From Runella sp. SP2 (GTDB lineage Bacteria; Bacteroidota; Bacteroidia; Cytophagales; Spirosomataceae), in NCBI RefSeq assembly GCF_003711225.1, contig NZ_CP031030.1, positions 2,852,001 to 2,916,000 on the forward strand: DNA of 64,000 nt, written 5' to 3'. A model generated the notes under the pieces. The model saw only the letters and a program-made list of their open reading frames with translations, was not told the origin of the DNA and searched no databases. Below, in pieces: positions 34,708 to 43,042 of the stretch. Position 1 is the first letter of the stretch. Each line of letters opens with the position of its first letter. A program made the translations under genes and the position numbers.

Positions 34708-35397
34708 TTAATCCATGTCCACTTCTTGGCCCAGAAAACAATCCACTACATAGCGAATGGAACTGAAAGAGTTCAGGAGGGCTTGACGCGCTTCCGTTTC
34801 GGTCATCCATACAATCTGCTCAATTCCTTCCTCGTGTTGAGGTGCCATTTTTTTATCATTGACGTTGCGCATCAAGTACCACTTTGTGCGTTTGAGGTAT
34901 TTTTGATTGTTTTGGCTGTATGTGTGCCAAGTGGTACAAATTTTTTCAACCAATTCGGCTTTCACGCCCGTTTCCTCTTCTACCTCACGCAAAGCAGCTT
35001 TTTTGGACTTTTCGCCCTCATCCAATTTTCCTTTGGGCAAATCCCAGCAACCACGCCGAAACATCATCAAAAACTGCTCACCTTTGGTCACTACTCCACC
35101 CGCAGCTTTTACGACCGTAAACATCTTTTTAAGGCGCTTTTCTACGGCCTCTTTATCTTTTGGCACCAAATAAACCGACTGTAAATCAGGCAAATCGAAG
35201 TTGTTCAAAAAATGAAACAACTTTTCAACCGTGATGGGAGTAGCGTTTAAAATCAGCAAATGGCCACGCAAACTAGCCACTTTCAACATCTCTAGGTTAG
35301 CATCCACTACCTTGTCAAAAGTGCTTCTATCGGGAAGCTTTTGGGCAGCCTTTTCGCTTAAAATTCGGATAGGTCGGTCTTTGATAAAAATAATCAT
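34708..35397 (-). CDS. Nudix hydrolase
   Basis: The ATG at 35397 gives 229 residues (the frame is open to 35433). The first 100 residues form an N-terminal domain with little similarity to known folds (IIFIKDRPIRIL). The Nudix domain follows, with VKAAGGVV and the full Nudix box GKLDEGEKSKKAALREVEEE followed by TG. It hydrolyses a nucleoside diphosphate linked to another group, needing Mg2+; the exact substrate cannot be read. The two-part layout recurs in Bacteroidota Nudix proteins. It is convergent with the PDZ-hydrolase and divergent from the CNNM gene. Confidence 0.92.
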   Translation of the reverse strand: MIIFIKDRPIRILSEKAAQKLPDRSTFDKVVDANLEMLKVASLRGHLLILNATPITVEKLFHFLNNFDLPDLQSVYLVPKDKEAVEKRLKKMFTVVKAAGGVVTKGEQFLMMFRRGCWDLPKGKLDEGEKSKKAALREVEEETGVKAELVEKICTTWHTYSQNNQKYLKRTKWYLMRNVNDKKMAPQHEEGIEQIVWMTETEARQALLNSFSSIRYVVDCFLGQEVDMD

Positions 35398-35443
35398 TCT
35401 GCTATGGAAAGTAAAACTTGACAAAATTAGCAAATGCGATTGT

Positions 35444-35473
35444 TTTGGATAGCAAATAGTTTTGATAATTTTG
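35444..35473 (+). promoter_or_regulatory. Bacteroidota-type promoter for the CNNM/CorC gene
   Basis: TTTG at 35444-35447, 18 bases of spacer, then TAATTTTG at 35466-35473, a full match to TAnnTTTG. Transcription would start near 35480, giving a leader of about 20 bases before the GTG start at 35499. Confidence 0.65.
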
Positions 35474-35498
35474 CAATTGTACCAACCATCCCCCCTTC

Positions 35499-36791
35499 GT
35501 GGAACTACTTGTAATCGTTCTACTCGTTCTCATTAACGGAATTTTCTCCATGTCGGAAATCGCGCTTGTTTCATCGCGAAAGTCGAAATTGGAAACCGCG
35601 GCCCGCAACGGTGACCGTCAAGCCCAGCACGCGCTTGAACTTGCCAACTCTCCCAATCGCTTCTTATCCACAGTCCAGATTGGTATCACGCTCATCGGTA
35701 TCCTCAACGGGGTATTCAGTGGCGAACGCATTACAACTGATTTTCAAACGTACATCGAACAGTTTGAGTTGCTTAAACCTTACGCCCACAGCATTGCCGT
35801 TGGGGGGGTTGTTCTTTTTGTCACTTATCTCTCGTTGGTACTTGGAGAACTTGTTCCCAAACGAATCGGGATGGCCAACCCCGAAGCTATTGCCAAGTTT
35901 ATGGCAGCACCGATGAACTGGCTTTCTACCCTTACGGCTCCGTTTATTTGGTTGTTGGCAAAATCGAGCGATTTGATTATGAAATTGCTACGCATTACGC
36001 CACAAAACCAAGCCATCACGGAGGAAGAAATTAAAACAATTATCCAAGAAGGAACTACGGGAGGTGCCATTGATGAAATCGAGCAAGAAATTGTTGAAAA
36101 CGTATTTCACCTCGGCGATCGCAAAATTGTTTCATTGATGACCAATCGCCAAGAAGTGACTTGGCTAGATGCCGCCGATGAACCCGACGTGAATAGGGCA
36201 AAAATCTTAGAATCTAAACATTCAGTATATCCCCTTTGCAACGACGGAATCGACAATATTGTTGGTTTAATTTATGTCAAAGACTTACTTGGGGAAGACC
36301 TCGATGGTCAGCTTCGACGGTTGGAATCACTGGCCAGAGAAACCTTGTACATCCCCGAAAACATAAAAGCGTACCAAGCTTTAGAAAAATTTAAGGAGCG
36401 CCGCGTGCATTTTGGCATCATCGTCGATGAATATGGCGCCATGCAAGGCATTGCCACCCTCAACGACATTATGGACGTTCTGGTGGGAGATTTGTCAGAA
36501 ACGAATGAGTTTAACTACGACATCGTTGAGCGCGAAGACGGCAGCTTTTTGGTGGATGCACAGCTTCCTTGGGAAGATTTCCTCGATCACTTTGATATTG
36601 TGGTCGAAGACAACAAAGAATTGACTGGGTTTAATACCCTCGGCGGATTTGCCTTGCACATTATCAAGGATATTCCTACCACTGGCGAATATTTTATCTG
36701 GCAGGAATATCGCTTTGAAATCATCGACATGGATAAAAGTCGTATTGACAAAATTCTTGTACAACGTATCCCTGACGAAGGTATTCTTTAA
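35499..36791 (+). CDS. CNNM/CorC-HlyC family membrane transporter
   Basis: The 430-residue protein starts with GTG at 35499, supported by the promoter just upstream. The N-terminal DUF21/CNNM domain (about 1-190) has three to four membrane segments (MELLVIVLLVLINGIFSMSE, IGITLIGILNGVFSG). Two CBS domains follow (about 210-335; VGLIYVKDLLG, VDEYGAMQGIATLNDIMD), and a C-terminal CorC_HlyC domain (about 345-425). CNNM proteins export or regulate Mg2+ or Co2+. The family is often called hemolysin-like but has no proven haemolytic role. It stands alone between divergent and convergent neighbours. Confidence 0.93.
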   Translation: MELLVIVLLVLINGIFSMSEIALVSSRKSKLETAARNGDRQAQHALELANSPNRFLSTVQIGITLIGILNGVFSGERITTDFQTYIEQFELLKPYAHSIAVGGVVLFVTYLSLVLGELVPKRIGMANPEAIAKFMAAPMNWLSTLTAPFIWLLAKSSDLIMKLLRITPQNQAITEEEIKTIIQEGTTGGAIDEIEQEIVENVFHLGDRKIVSLMTNRQEVTWLDAADEPDVNRAKILESKHSVYPLCNDGIDNIVGLIYVKDLLGEDLDGQLRRLESLARETLYIPENIKAYQALEKFKERRVHFGIIVDEYGAMQGIATLNDIMDVLVGDLSETNEFNYDIVEREDGSFLVDAQLPWEDFLDHFDIVVEDNKELTGFNTLGGFALHIIKDIPTTGEYFIWQEYRFEIIDMDKSRIDKILVQRIPDEGIL

Positions 36792-36814
36792 AACTGCAAA
36801 CTTTTGCAATATTT

Positions 36815-37564
36815 TTAGATGAGTTCAATACCTTGCTGCCGAAACGCATTTAAAGTGACGTCAGAAGGCTTTAAACTTGTTATCAAAATATCAATATCTT
36901 GTAAGTCGCATACTTTATAGGTTTCTACCGTATGCAACTTTTCGGTAATGGCGCAGATAGCTACTTTTTTGGCTGCTTGCGCCATTTTTTGTTTTAAGAC
37001 CGACTCTTCATAATGCCGCAACGTCACGCCCACTTCGGGATCGAGCCCATTAAAACCCATCAAGTACAAATCCACCCGAATATGCTCAAGTTGCTTCATT
37101 ACTTGGTTACCAATCGTGATTTGATAGCGTTTATGGTAAGTGCCCCCCAGTAAAATGGTTTCGATTTTGGGATGTTCGTTCAATACCGCAGCCAAGGGTA
37201 AGCTATTCGTAATCACAGTCATTTCCAGATTTTTAGGAAACTGCTCCGCAATATGAAAATTGGTTGTTCCACCGTCCATGAGTATTGTCTGGTGATTGTA
37301 AAAAAGTTTTTGGGCTTTTCGGGTCAGCATCACCACCTCTTGCTGGTCGGCGCTGTAATTGTGCGTATTCTTAAACGATAAATACGAGTTGGCCACCGCA
37401 CCGCCGTGGACTTTCTTTAAAAGCCCCTTGTCTTCTAGCTCAATGACATCGCGGCGAATGCTATCGTAGGAGACATTCAACAATTGGCTCAACTCCAACA
37501 AATTGATTTTTTGGTCACGATTGAGCTTCTCAATGATGAGCCGTTGGCGTTCTTCTTTAATCAT
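36815..37564 (-). CDS. DeoR/GlpR family transcriptional regulator
   Basis: The ATG at 37564 gives 249 residues; the frame is open to 37648, but the extra residues are unlike the family. The N-terminal winged helix-turn-helix (about 3-57; LLELSQLLNVSYDSIRRDVIELE) binds DNA. The C-terminal DeoRC domain (about 75-235; MDGGTTNFHIAEQF, NSLPLAAVL, FNGLDPEVGVT) senses a phosphorylated sugar or related ligand. It is probably a repressor of a sugar-utilisation gene, but no sugar operon adjoins it. Repeated TTTGCA/TGCAAA words in its upstream region (37598-37679) are the obvious candidate operators, suggesting autoregulation. Confidence 0.93.
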   Translation of the reverse strand: MIKEERQRLIIEKLNRDQKINLLELSQLLNVSYDSIRRDVIELEDKGLLKKVHGGAVANSYLSFKNTHNYSADQQEVVMLTRKAQKLFYNHQTILMDGGTTNFHIAEQFPKNLEMTVITNSLPLAAVLNEHPKIETILLGGTYHKRYQITIGNQVMKQLEHIRVDLYLMGFNGLDPEVGVTLRHYEESVLKQKMAQAAKKVAICAITEKLHTVETYKVCDLQDIDILITSLKPSDVTLNAFRQQGIELI

Positions 37565-37597
37565 AGGTGAATGTGTCTGACAGGTATCCAGGTATCG

Positions 37598-37679
37598 TTT
37601 GCAAAGTATTGAAAATTCTTTGCAAAAAAATGCAAAAAAAAGTTGCATTAAAACAAAAAGTTTGCATATTTTTGCAATG
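37598..37679. promoter_or_regulatory. Cluster of TTTGCA/TGCAAA boxes, candidate DeoR operators
   Basis: About six copies of the hexamer or its complement lie in 82 bases: TTTGCAAA near 37598, TTTGCAAA at about 37619, TGCAAA at 37631, TTGCAT at 37643, TTTGCATA at 37661 and TTTGCA at 37671. Two are themselves palindromes. DeoR-family repressors typically bind repeated short boxes. The cluster overlaps a rightward promoter. Confidence 0.5.
37643..37674 (+). promoter_or_regulatory. Rightward promoter without an obvious gene
   Basis: TTG at 37643-37645, 21 bases, then TATTTTTG at 37667-37674, a full match to TAnnTTTG. No substantial rightward gene follows. The next genes on both sides are leftward. 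Confidence 0.45.
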
Positions 37680-37680
37680 T

Positions 37681-37826
37681 TGATTCAATCACAACTTGAC
37701 CTATGATGAAAAAAACCTCGCGCTACCTTAGGGGTTTGTGTAGCTGCGAGGTTTTACAAGAATCTGTTTTAAAATGATGTGGATAGGAACGTCAGGCCCA
37801 GCTGTTTCAGCTGGGTTTGTGTTTTT
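37681..37826 (+). ncRNA. Candidate small RNA or leader remnant
   Basis: A transcript from the promoter at 37643-37674 would start near 37681. It would contain a strong hairpin (37712-37726 with 37740-37755, one bulge) and end at a terminator (37797-37804 with 37808-37815, then a T-rich run to 37826). It could encode a 24-residue peptide (37703-37777, starting MMKKTSRYLRG). This may be a regulatory RNA, an attenuator leader of a lost operon, or two unrelated terminators. The 37712 hairpin also has a T-run when read leftward, so it could terminate the DUF1080 transcript. Confidence 0.35.
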
Positions 37827-37828
37827 AT

Positions 37829-38524
37829 CTACAGTTCACGAAGACGGACATTGCGGTACCATACTTTGTCGCCGTGGTCTTGCAACGCAATTTTGCCTTT
37901 TGCAAACTTTCCAAATCCTTCCCAAGTCTTAAATTTACTGTTAGCAACCAACGCATCCCATCCTTCTCCTTTGGTTGGGAAAGTCACCGTCTGCTTGCCA
38001 TTAAGCCAAAAAGTACCTTGTCCGTTTGAAATGATCATTTTAGCCTTGTTCCACTCTCCCGCTGGCTTCACGGCTGTTAGGTCTGCGGGTGGAATCATGT
38101 CGTACAATGAACCTGATTTGTGGTTGCCATTTTTACCCGCAAACGAATCAGGGTGTTTGGCGTCGTCCAATACTTGCATTTCTGGTCCTGTACTGTATGG
38201 GCAGCAGTATTTTTTATCTTCTACTACGCCCCACATCACACCGCTATTGCCTTTTTCAGCAATTTTCCATTCAAGTTCCAACTCAAAATTTTCGAACTCT
38301 TGGTCAGTCACTAAGTCACCACCACCTCGGGCAGTAAGGGTCATTGCGCCCTCTTCTACCTTCCATTTATCCGACACAGGCTGACCTTGCTTGTTATAAT
38401 TATGCCAACCGCTGAAATCTTTGCCATTGAAAAGCTTTTGCCATTTTCCTTTTTTTTGCACAAATCCGCAGGTCAAAATGAGCGCTGCTGCTGCAAAAAC
38501 GAGTGTGAATTTTAATTTTGTCAT
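37829..38524 (-). CDS. DUF1080 (3-keto-disaccharide hydrolase-like) secreted protein
   Basis: The 231-residue protein has an N-terminal signal (FTLVFAAAALILTCGFVQ), possibly a lipoprotein. The single DUF1080 domain (about 27-230) is a concanavalin-like beta-sandwich: KLFNGKDFSGWHNY at its start, GNSGVMWGVVED in the middle, PEMQVLDDAKHPDS, then NGKQTVTF and KIALQDHGDKVWYRNVRLREL at the end. Family members cleave glycosidic bonds of 3-keto sugars in the periplasm. No 3-dehydrogenase gene is next to it. The stop codon is 3 bases from the rightward terminator described above. Confidence 0.93.
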   Translation of the reverse strand: MTKLKFTLVFAAAALILTCGFVQKKGKWQKLFNGKDFSGWHNYNKQGQPVSDKWKVEEGAMTLTARGGGDLVTDQEFENFELELEWKIAEKGNSGVMWGVVEDKKYCCPYSTGPEMQVLDDAKHPDSFAGKNGNHKSGSLYDMIPPADLTAVKPAGEWNKAKMIISNGQGTFWLNGKQTVTFPTKGEGWDALVANSKFKTWEGFGKFAKGKIALQDHGDKVWYRNVRLREL

Positions 38525-38558
38525 GATACTAAAAGTGATAAATTAAGAGAAACAAAAA

Positions 38559-38586
38559 ATGAGTAGTCTTGGTTAAGACCACTCAT
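38559..38586 (-). terminator. Intrinsic terminator after the YceI gene (leftward)
   Basis: ATGAGTAGTCTT and AAGACCACTCAT form a stem of about 12 bp with one mismatch and a GGTT loop. On the leftward strand it is followed by a run of T (38552-38558), so it ends the transcript of the YceI gene at 38624. Confidence 0.75.
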
Positions 38587-38623
38587 CAAAAGGAATCTGT
38601 GCGACACCTATACTTATTTTACT

Positions 38624-39187
38624 TTATTTTTTAGCAGCTTGTGGCGCCATACTGTACTTACATTTCACTTTAATTACCTGCGCGATTTTCACAAAAACCA
38701 TCTGTGGTACCTCTATATTGTGATCTACCAAAGCAACGTCAAACTCAGAGCTAATGGAGATTGTTCCCTCAGCCACAGTGAGTTTTCCCTTGAGGGTACG
38801 GGGTTTTGTCACTCCATGAATCGTTAGGTCACCCGTAGCAGTGACGTCGTACGTACCGTTTTTAGTGTAATCAATTTTTTCTACCAACTTTCCTTTAAAA
38901 ACGGCTTTGGGATACTTGTCCGAATCCATGTAGTTTTCGTTGAAATGCTCCTGCATCAACTTATTGGGAAAATCAAACTGCTTCATCACCATTTGCACGG
39001 CTACGTCCCCCGTTGCGGTGTTGATGATACTTACACTGTTTTTATTCACTGCCGAAATGTCCTCGACGGGAGTTTCTGAGAAGAAAGTGGTTTCTCCTTT
39101 ATTGGTCAGATATATCCCTTGCGCTTGCAGCGAACCCGCAAATAGCAGGCAGCCCAAGAAAAGTTTGATGCGTGTTTTCATAGCCAT
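38624..39187 (-). CDS. YceI family secreted protein
   Basis: Up to 187 residues (ATG at 39187, or 39181), with a signal peptide ending near SLQAQ. The rest is one YceI lipocalin-like barrel (about 25-180), with VAVQMVMKQFDFPNKLMQEHF, KYPKAVFKGKLVEKI, the signature GDLTIHGVTKPRTL and SSEFDVALVDHNI. YceI proteins bind isoprenoid lipids such as quinones in the periplasm; the physiological role is unclear. It is the last of three leftward genes, Rieske - DUF5777 - YceI, which suggests a redox-linked group. Confidence 0.93.
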   Translation of the reverse strand: MAMKTRIKLFLGCLLFAGSLQAQGIYLTNKGETTFFSETPVEDISAVNKNSVSIINTATGDVAVQMVMKQFDFPNKLMQEHFNENYMDSDKYPKAVFKGKLVEKIDYTKNGTYDVTATGDLTIHGVTKPRTLKGKLTVAEGTISISSEFDVALVDHNIEVPQMVFVKIAQVIKVKCKYSMAPQAAKK

Positions 39188-39220
39188 TCAAATAGGTTTG
39201 AGATAATGTTAAATGTGTCT

Positions 39221-40123
39221 TTATTTCATCATTTTTTTAGCTCTCTTGTCGAAGCTAAACGTACGCGACACATTGAATCCGTAGCGAATATCGCCTTTGC
39301 CCCAACTCCCCGCCGTATCGCCAATAAATTGTTTTTCAACCATACCTGATGAATTGGTGAAGTGGAGCTGGAAAACGTGCCCGCCCGTCTCGATGTCAAA
39401 GCCAATCGCCAGCGAGTTATTGTACTTATCGCCGAGGTCATTAATAATATCTTGATCGCGGAAAGCCCAATAGTATTCTGCATTCAAAGAGACGCGCTTA
39501 CTGACTTTCATTCGCCCCCCAAAACCAAGGGCAAACAACGCACGTTCTTGCGCAGCCGTAGCCACTCGGTTGCGGTACAGTAACGTTGGGTTCAATTGCA
39601 ACGACAGCTTATCGTTAAATTTTCTTGCAATCAACAACTGCGTACAGTATGAGGTTTTGTCTTGGGTAGAAAGCGTCTTATCTTGGGTTTCGATGACTGC
39701 GCTAACCAAGCCTGTAATAGACACGGGGATATTTTTTGTGCCACTTGCCTGCCGCAACAACTTGGCTTTCCCGAAGAAATCAAAGGTCTTTTGGACGCTG
39801 CTACGCCCAACGCCAATCATGATGTTGTCGGTCAGGCCGTATTCAAACCCCAAACGGACGGTAGAATAATCAAGTCCAAACAAATTATAGGCCCCCGAAT
39901 TGAGGCGGTCGAAACGGTGGTGAATCAAGAAATCAAGGTGGTTTTTCTTCACCGTTTCAACCGAATGTCCATTGATAATCCGTGTCCCTTTGAAGGTCGC
40001 AGAGGTATAATCAGTCGTTTTTGGAGTTTCTTGCTCCAGCAATTTTGTCAAGTCATCTTGGGCATTTGCCTTGACCATACCTATTACTAGCCACAATAGG
40101 GCTATTTTAGCAACTACTTTCAT
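39221..40123 (-). CDS. DUF5777 family outer-membrane beta-barrel protein
   Basis: The 300-residue protein has a signal peptide (LWLVIGMVKANAQ). The DUF5777 domain fills the mature protein: alternating hydrophobic strands, HLDFLIHHRFDRLNSGAYNLFGLD, YGLTDNIMIGVGRSS, and a C-terminus of barrel type (GFNVSRTFSFD). The function is unknown, but these proteins are often found with YceI and Rieske or cytochrome genes, as here. It lies 33 bases before the YceI gene and 56 bases after the Rieske gene, so one operon is likely. Confidence 0.88.
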   Translation of the reverse strand: MKVVAKIALLWLVIGMVKANAQDDLTKLLEQETPKTTDYTSATFKGTRIINGHSVETVKKNHLDFLIHHRFDRLNSGAYNLFGLDYSTVRLGFEYGLTDNIMIGVGRSSVQKTFDFFGKAKLLRQASGTKNIPVSITGLVSAVIETQDKTLSTQDKTSYCTQLLIARKFNDKLSLQLNPTLLYRNRVATAAQERALFALGFGGRMKVSKRVSLNAEYYWAFRDQDIINDLGDKYNNSLAIGFDIETGGHVFQLHFTNSSGMVEKQFIGDTAGSWGKGDIRYGFNVSRTFSFDKRAKKMMK

Positions 40124-40179
40124 AATTTGGGAATATCAAATGTGTTACAAGCTTTTTATTAATTGAGGAACTTCGGCAA

Positions 40180-40701
40180 TTAGGCACTTACCGTGAGCGT
40201 ATTGCCATTGGCACTTAATTGGGCTTTATAAACTGTCAAGGCCCTAGTAGCTGGCCCTACTTCTACCGCACCTGTTGTACTAAACTCTGAACCATGGTTA
40301 CTACAATAAAAATCATTTTGTGCCGAGCGGTAATCTACGGTTGTACCTTCATGGGTACAGGCTTTTGAAAGGGCAACGATGGTACCTTTGGCGTTGGCCA
40401 CAATCACACTACCGACTACGACAAAGCGCCCATCCGTTTTTAAAGTTGAATAGGTGCTTGACGTTAAATCAAGGGTAAAACTAATCGCTCCTTTGCTCAA
40501 ATCTGCGTTACCTGTCAGCCCAGTTGTTCCTGTCCCAGTACCTGTTCCTGTCCCAGTACCCGTTCCAGTTGGGCTCGGATCTTCGCTTCCCGTTGAGCAA
40601 GCCGTCAGGGTCGTTCCCATACAATAAAATGCCATTAGCGCACTGCTACTAAGCCCCAAATTGCGCAAAAATTGTCCTCGTTTCATGGTTTGATTTTTCA
40701 T
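40180..40701 (-). CDS. Rieske [2Fe-2S] lipoprotein
   Basis: The protein has up to 173 residues (ATG at 40701; 40686 also possible). The signal region ends at a lipobox-like TLTAC (Cys35). A low-complexity Gly-Thr run (about 46-60, alternating GT) links it to a small Rieske domain with CTHEGT (Cys115, His117) and CSNHGS (Cys133, His136), the four ligands of a 2Fe-2S cluster. The DNA under the GT run is a 12-base-period repeat, so its length can vary in frame. It should be a periplasmic or surface electron carrier. First of the Rieske - DUF5777 - YceI group. Confidence 0.9.
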   Translation of the reverse strand: MKNQTMKRGQFLRNLGLSSSALMAFYCMGTTLTACSTGSEDPSPTGTGTGTGTGTGTGTTGLTGNADLSKGAISFTLDLTSSTYSTLKTDGRFVVVGSVIVANAKGTIVALSKACTHEGTTVDYRSAQNDFYCSNHGSEFSTTGAVEVGPATRALTVYKAQLSANGNTLTVSA

Positions 40702-40817
40702 GTTAAAGAAAGATGGATTGTTGGTTAAAACTCCTTTTGAATGTATTTACGTGTCCATAACCGATATGGTTGCGTGAATGGCACTTTTTTTTATGCCTTG
40801 TAACAAAAGAGAGGCAA

Positions 40818-41726
40818 TTAAAACAACGAGCCTTGGATTACTTTAGGCTGAATACGAGGAGCTAAGAGTGTAAAGTGGCAGTGTTTATTTATTTGCTCAA
40901 TCCAATAGCTCGACAGCTCGGGGGCGTGAAGATTTTCACCACAATGAACAAAAATGTAGGCAGTAGATAGTCCCTTTTCAAACCAATTTTTTAAACGCTG
41001 TACCCATTCGTCCACCCTGCTGTAGTCGGTCGGGTGAAGTTCATTTCCCACAAAGCGGAGCGTAACCGTTGAATTTGACAGGCCCATGTGAACCACATCG
41101 CGGCGGCCTGCCACATCCGACATGACCGTGCCCACGCCTAGCTCATGTAACATCTGCAACGTTTCTTCCCAAATTAATGGTTGCGCAAACCAATCGGGGT
41201 GGCGAAATTCGACCGCTATGGGAAATTTTGGCGGAAGTTGTTTCAAAAAAGCTGTTAAAATCTTTGACTGGCGCGGGTCAAAATAAGGGCCTAGTTGAAG
41301 GAAAGTCATGCCAAGGTTAGCTTCTAAACCCAACACTGACTTGGTAAATGCATCGCTTAAAGGTTCACAACCGCGCAATTGGCGGTCGTGGCTTATTTCT
41401 TGGGGCCATTTGGGGCAAAATTTAAAATGGGTAGGTACCGACTCTTTCCACCGCTGAATGGTGGACTCCGACGGAATTTGGTAGTGCGTTACGTTTAATT
41501 CAATCGTGTTGAACTGACGACCGTAATGGTAAAGAAAATCTTTTTCTTTGGCCGTGGTGGGATAAATTTTCCCCACCCATTCTTTATTTGCCCAAATGGG
41601 TGGCCCAACAAATACTTGCTTTTCTCCCGCAATGACAGTTCCGTTTAACACACCTTGATTAAAAACTGGATCATTGGGTAGTGCAAAATTAACCCCCGAA
41701 ATATCCGTTAATTTTCCAAAATCCAT
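40818..41726 (-). CDS. DUF72 family protein
   Basis: The 302-residue protein has a TIM-barrel-like DUF72 domain. Typical segments are VGPPIWANKEWVGKIYP near the start, FNTIELNVTHYQIPSESTI, FKFCPKWPQEISHD, PIAVEFRHPDW and VTLRFVGNELHP. The family is widespread, cytoplasmic and uncharacterised. The protein is complete and lacks a signal peptide. It stands alone, separated from the upstream metallopeptidase gene by a terminator at 41749-41772. Confidence 0.93.
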   Translation of the reverse strand: MDFGKLTDISGVNFALPNDPVFNQGVLNGTVIAGEKQVFVGPPIWANKEWVGKIYPTTAKEKDFLYHYGRQFNTIELNVTHYQIPSESTIQRWKESVPTHFKFCPKWPQEISHDRQLRGCEPLSDAFTKSVLGLEANLGMTFLQLGPYFDPRQSKILTAFLKQLPPKFPIAVEFRHPDWFAQPLIWEETLQMLHELGVGTVMSDVAGRRDVVHMGLSNSTVTLRFVGNELHPTDYSRVDEWVQRLKNWFEKGLSTAYIFVHCGENLHAPELSSYWIEQINKHCHFTLLAPRIQPKVIQGSLF

Positions 41727-41748
41727 GTTGGTATTCGCTTTTAAAAAC

Positions 41749-41772
41749 CAAAAAGCCGCTTTAACAGCGGCT
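41749..41772 (-). terminator. Intrinsic terminator after the MORN metallopeptidase gene
   Basis: AGCCGCT (41754-41760) and AGCGGCT (41766-41772) form a stem with loop TTAAC. Leftward it is followed by TTTTTGGTTTTT. Confidence 0.85.
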
Positions 41773-41824
41773 CGCCAATTTACAACAAAATGAGGTTTGT
41801 TATGTTTGATGAAAGAGGTAATTT

Positions 41825-42967
41825 CTATTTTACTCGCTCGTCGTTGGTATAGACCCCAACTTCTTTGCGACCATTACGGTGATAAAATGCGCCTTGTCCA
41901 TTGCGTTTTCCGTTGGCAAAGATACCCACAAATCGATCACCATCCACGTAATAGTACGTTCCCTTTCCATTGGGTAAATTATTTTGGAAAATACCGACGT
42001 ATTTATCGCCATTGGGGAAATAATAAGCGCCGTAGCCCGCACGTTGGTCGGCTTGAAAATCGCCTTTGTACTTCATTTTTCCGTCGGGATAATATTGAAC
42101 CCCAATGCCATGACGACGCCCCATCCGAAAATCTCCTTCGTATCGCTCACCGCTTTCGTGTACGTAAATGCCGTAACCATTTTCACAATTTCCCGCAGTA
42201 CACCCTACCTTTTCGTCTTCTTCTTCCTCCTCTTCGTCATCGTCAGAAGCAGGAAACGAGCCAGTGTTTGTGGAGGCGACCGTTACTGGAATTTTACTTT
42301 GATTTTTGGCCGTTAGGGGTGCTTCCGATTTCGACGGTGTAGTGGTCATTGTTAGCCCTGCTGCATCCATCCAACCTTGCCGAATGGCGTCAATGCGGTA
42401 TGTTTTGGCGGGATGAGAATACGTTGCTTTGTCATCGCCCAAGGTTTTGATGGCCACCAGCGACTCTTCTAATGAAGCTCCAAGACGCTGCATGACAAAA
42501 CCTGAAAAACGGTCGGCTTCGAGTTCTTTTTGCGGACGCGCCCCTTTTCCATCAATGGTGTGGCCTTGTAAATGATGCCCAATTTCGTGAGCTACAATAC
42601 TGATGGCCGACCAGTCGGTGTGGGTTACGTTTTCAACCCGCTTCATAAACGCACCGTCATAAACGATGTAGCGTTGCCCATCCACCACGGTTGCAAAGCA
42701 GTTTTCGGTGTTGGGACACTCGACCACGATAAAATTTCGCAGCAATCCCACTTGCTTTAAGATTCGGTCCACGACCGCTTCGGCGTGCTGGTTGGAGCGA
42801 AAGCTCAGGTAGTTACAAATGTCTTTGGGTGATTGGAGTTGTTTAAATCCAAAATAATGACAAACGAAGGCATCATCTTCGGGGTTGTCGTTTTTTTGGG
42901 TTGCCGCAGGAGTTTGGGCAAACGAATAACTTGAAAGAGCTGTTAATAGGCAGATTAGGCGTTTCAT
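41825..42967 (-). CDS. Secreted HExxH metallopeptidase with MORN repeats
   Basis: The 380-residue protein has a signal peptide ending near YSFAQ (residues 14-18). The N-terminal domain (about 30-210) carries AHEIGHH at 126-132, a zinc-binding HExxH helix, with a later Glu in QKELEADRFSG as probable third ligand, as in M48-like gluzincins. A strongly acidic linker follows (about 243-253, a run of D and E). The C-terminal part (about 258-380) is five or more MORN repeats (ERYEGDFRMGRRHGIG, DKYVGIFQNNLPNGKGTY). MORN repeats bind membranes or proteins, so the peptidase may act at the envelope surface. This fusion is unusual. Confidence 0.85.
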   Translation of the reverse strand: MKRLICLLTALSSYSFAQTPAATQKNDNPEDDAFVCHYFGFKQLQSPKDICNYLSFRSNQHAEAVVDRILKQVGLLRNFIVVECPNTENCFATVVDGQRYIVYDGAFMKRVENVTHTDWSAISIVAHEIGHHLQGHTIDGKGARPQKELEADRFSGFVMQRLGASLEESLVAIKTLGDDKATYSHPAKTYRIDAIRQGWMDAAGLTMTTTPSKSEAPLTAKNQSKIPVTVASTNTGSFPASDDDEEEEEEDEKVGCTAGNCENGYGIYVHESGERYEGDFRMGRRHGIGVQYYPDGKMKYKGDFQADQRAGYGAYYFPNGDKYVGIFQNNLPNGKGTYYYVDGDRFVGIFANGKRNGQGAFYHRNGRKEVGVYTNDERVK

Positions 42968-43042
42968 AAGTGGTTGCAGTCAGGAATCGCATTATTGAAA
43001 AAACGACAGTTAAGTTCAAAAATTACATTCCCCAGAAAAAAT

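Noticed and set aside
35499-36791. Hemolysin/toxin
   Set aside because: The hemolysin name is historical; DUF21-CBS-CorC architecture indicates a CNNM-type cation transporter.
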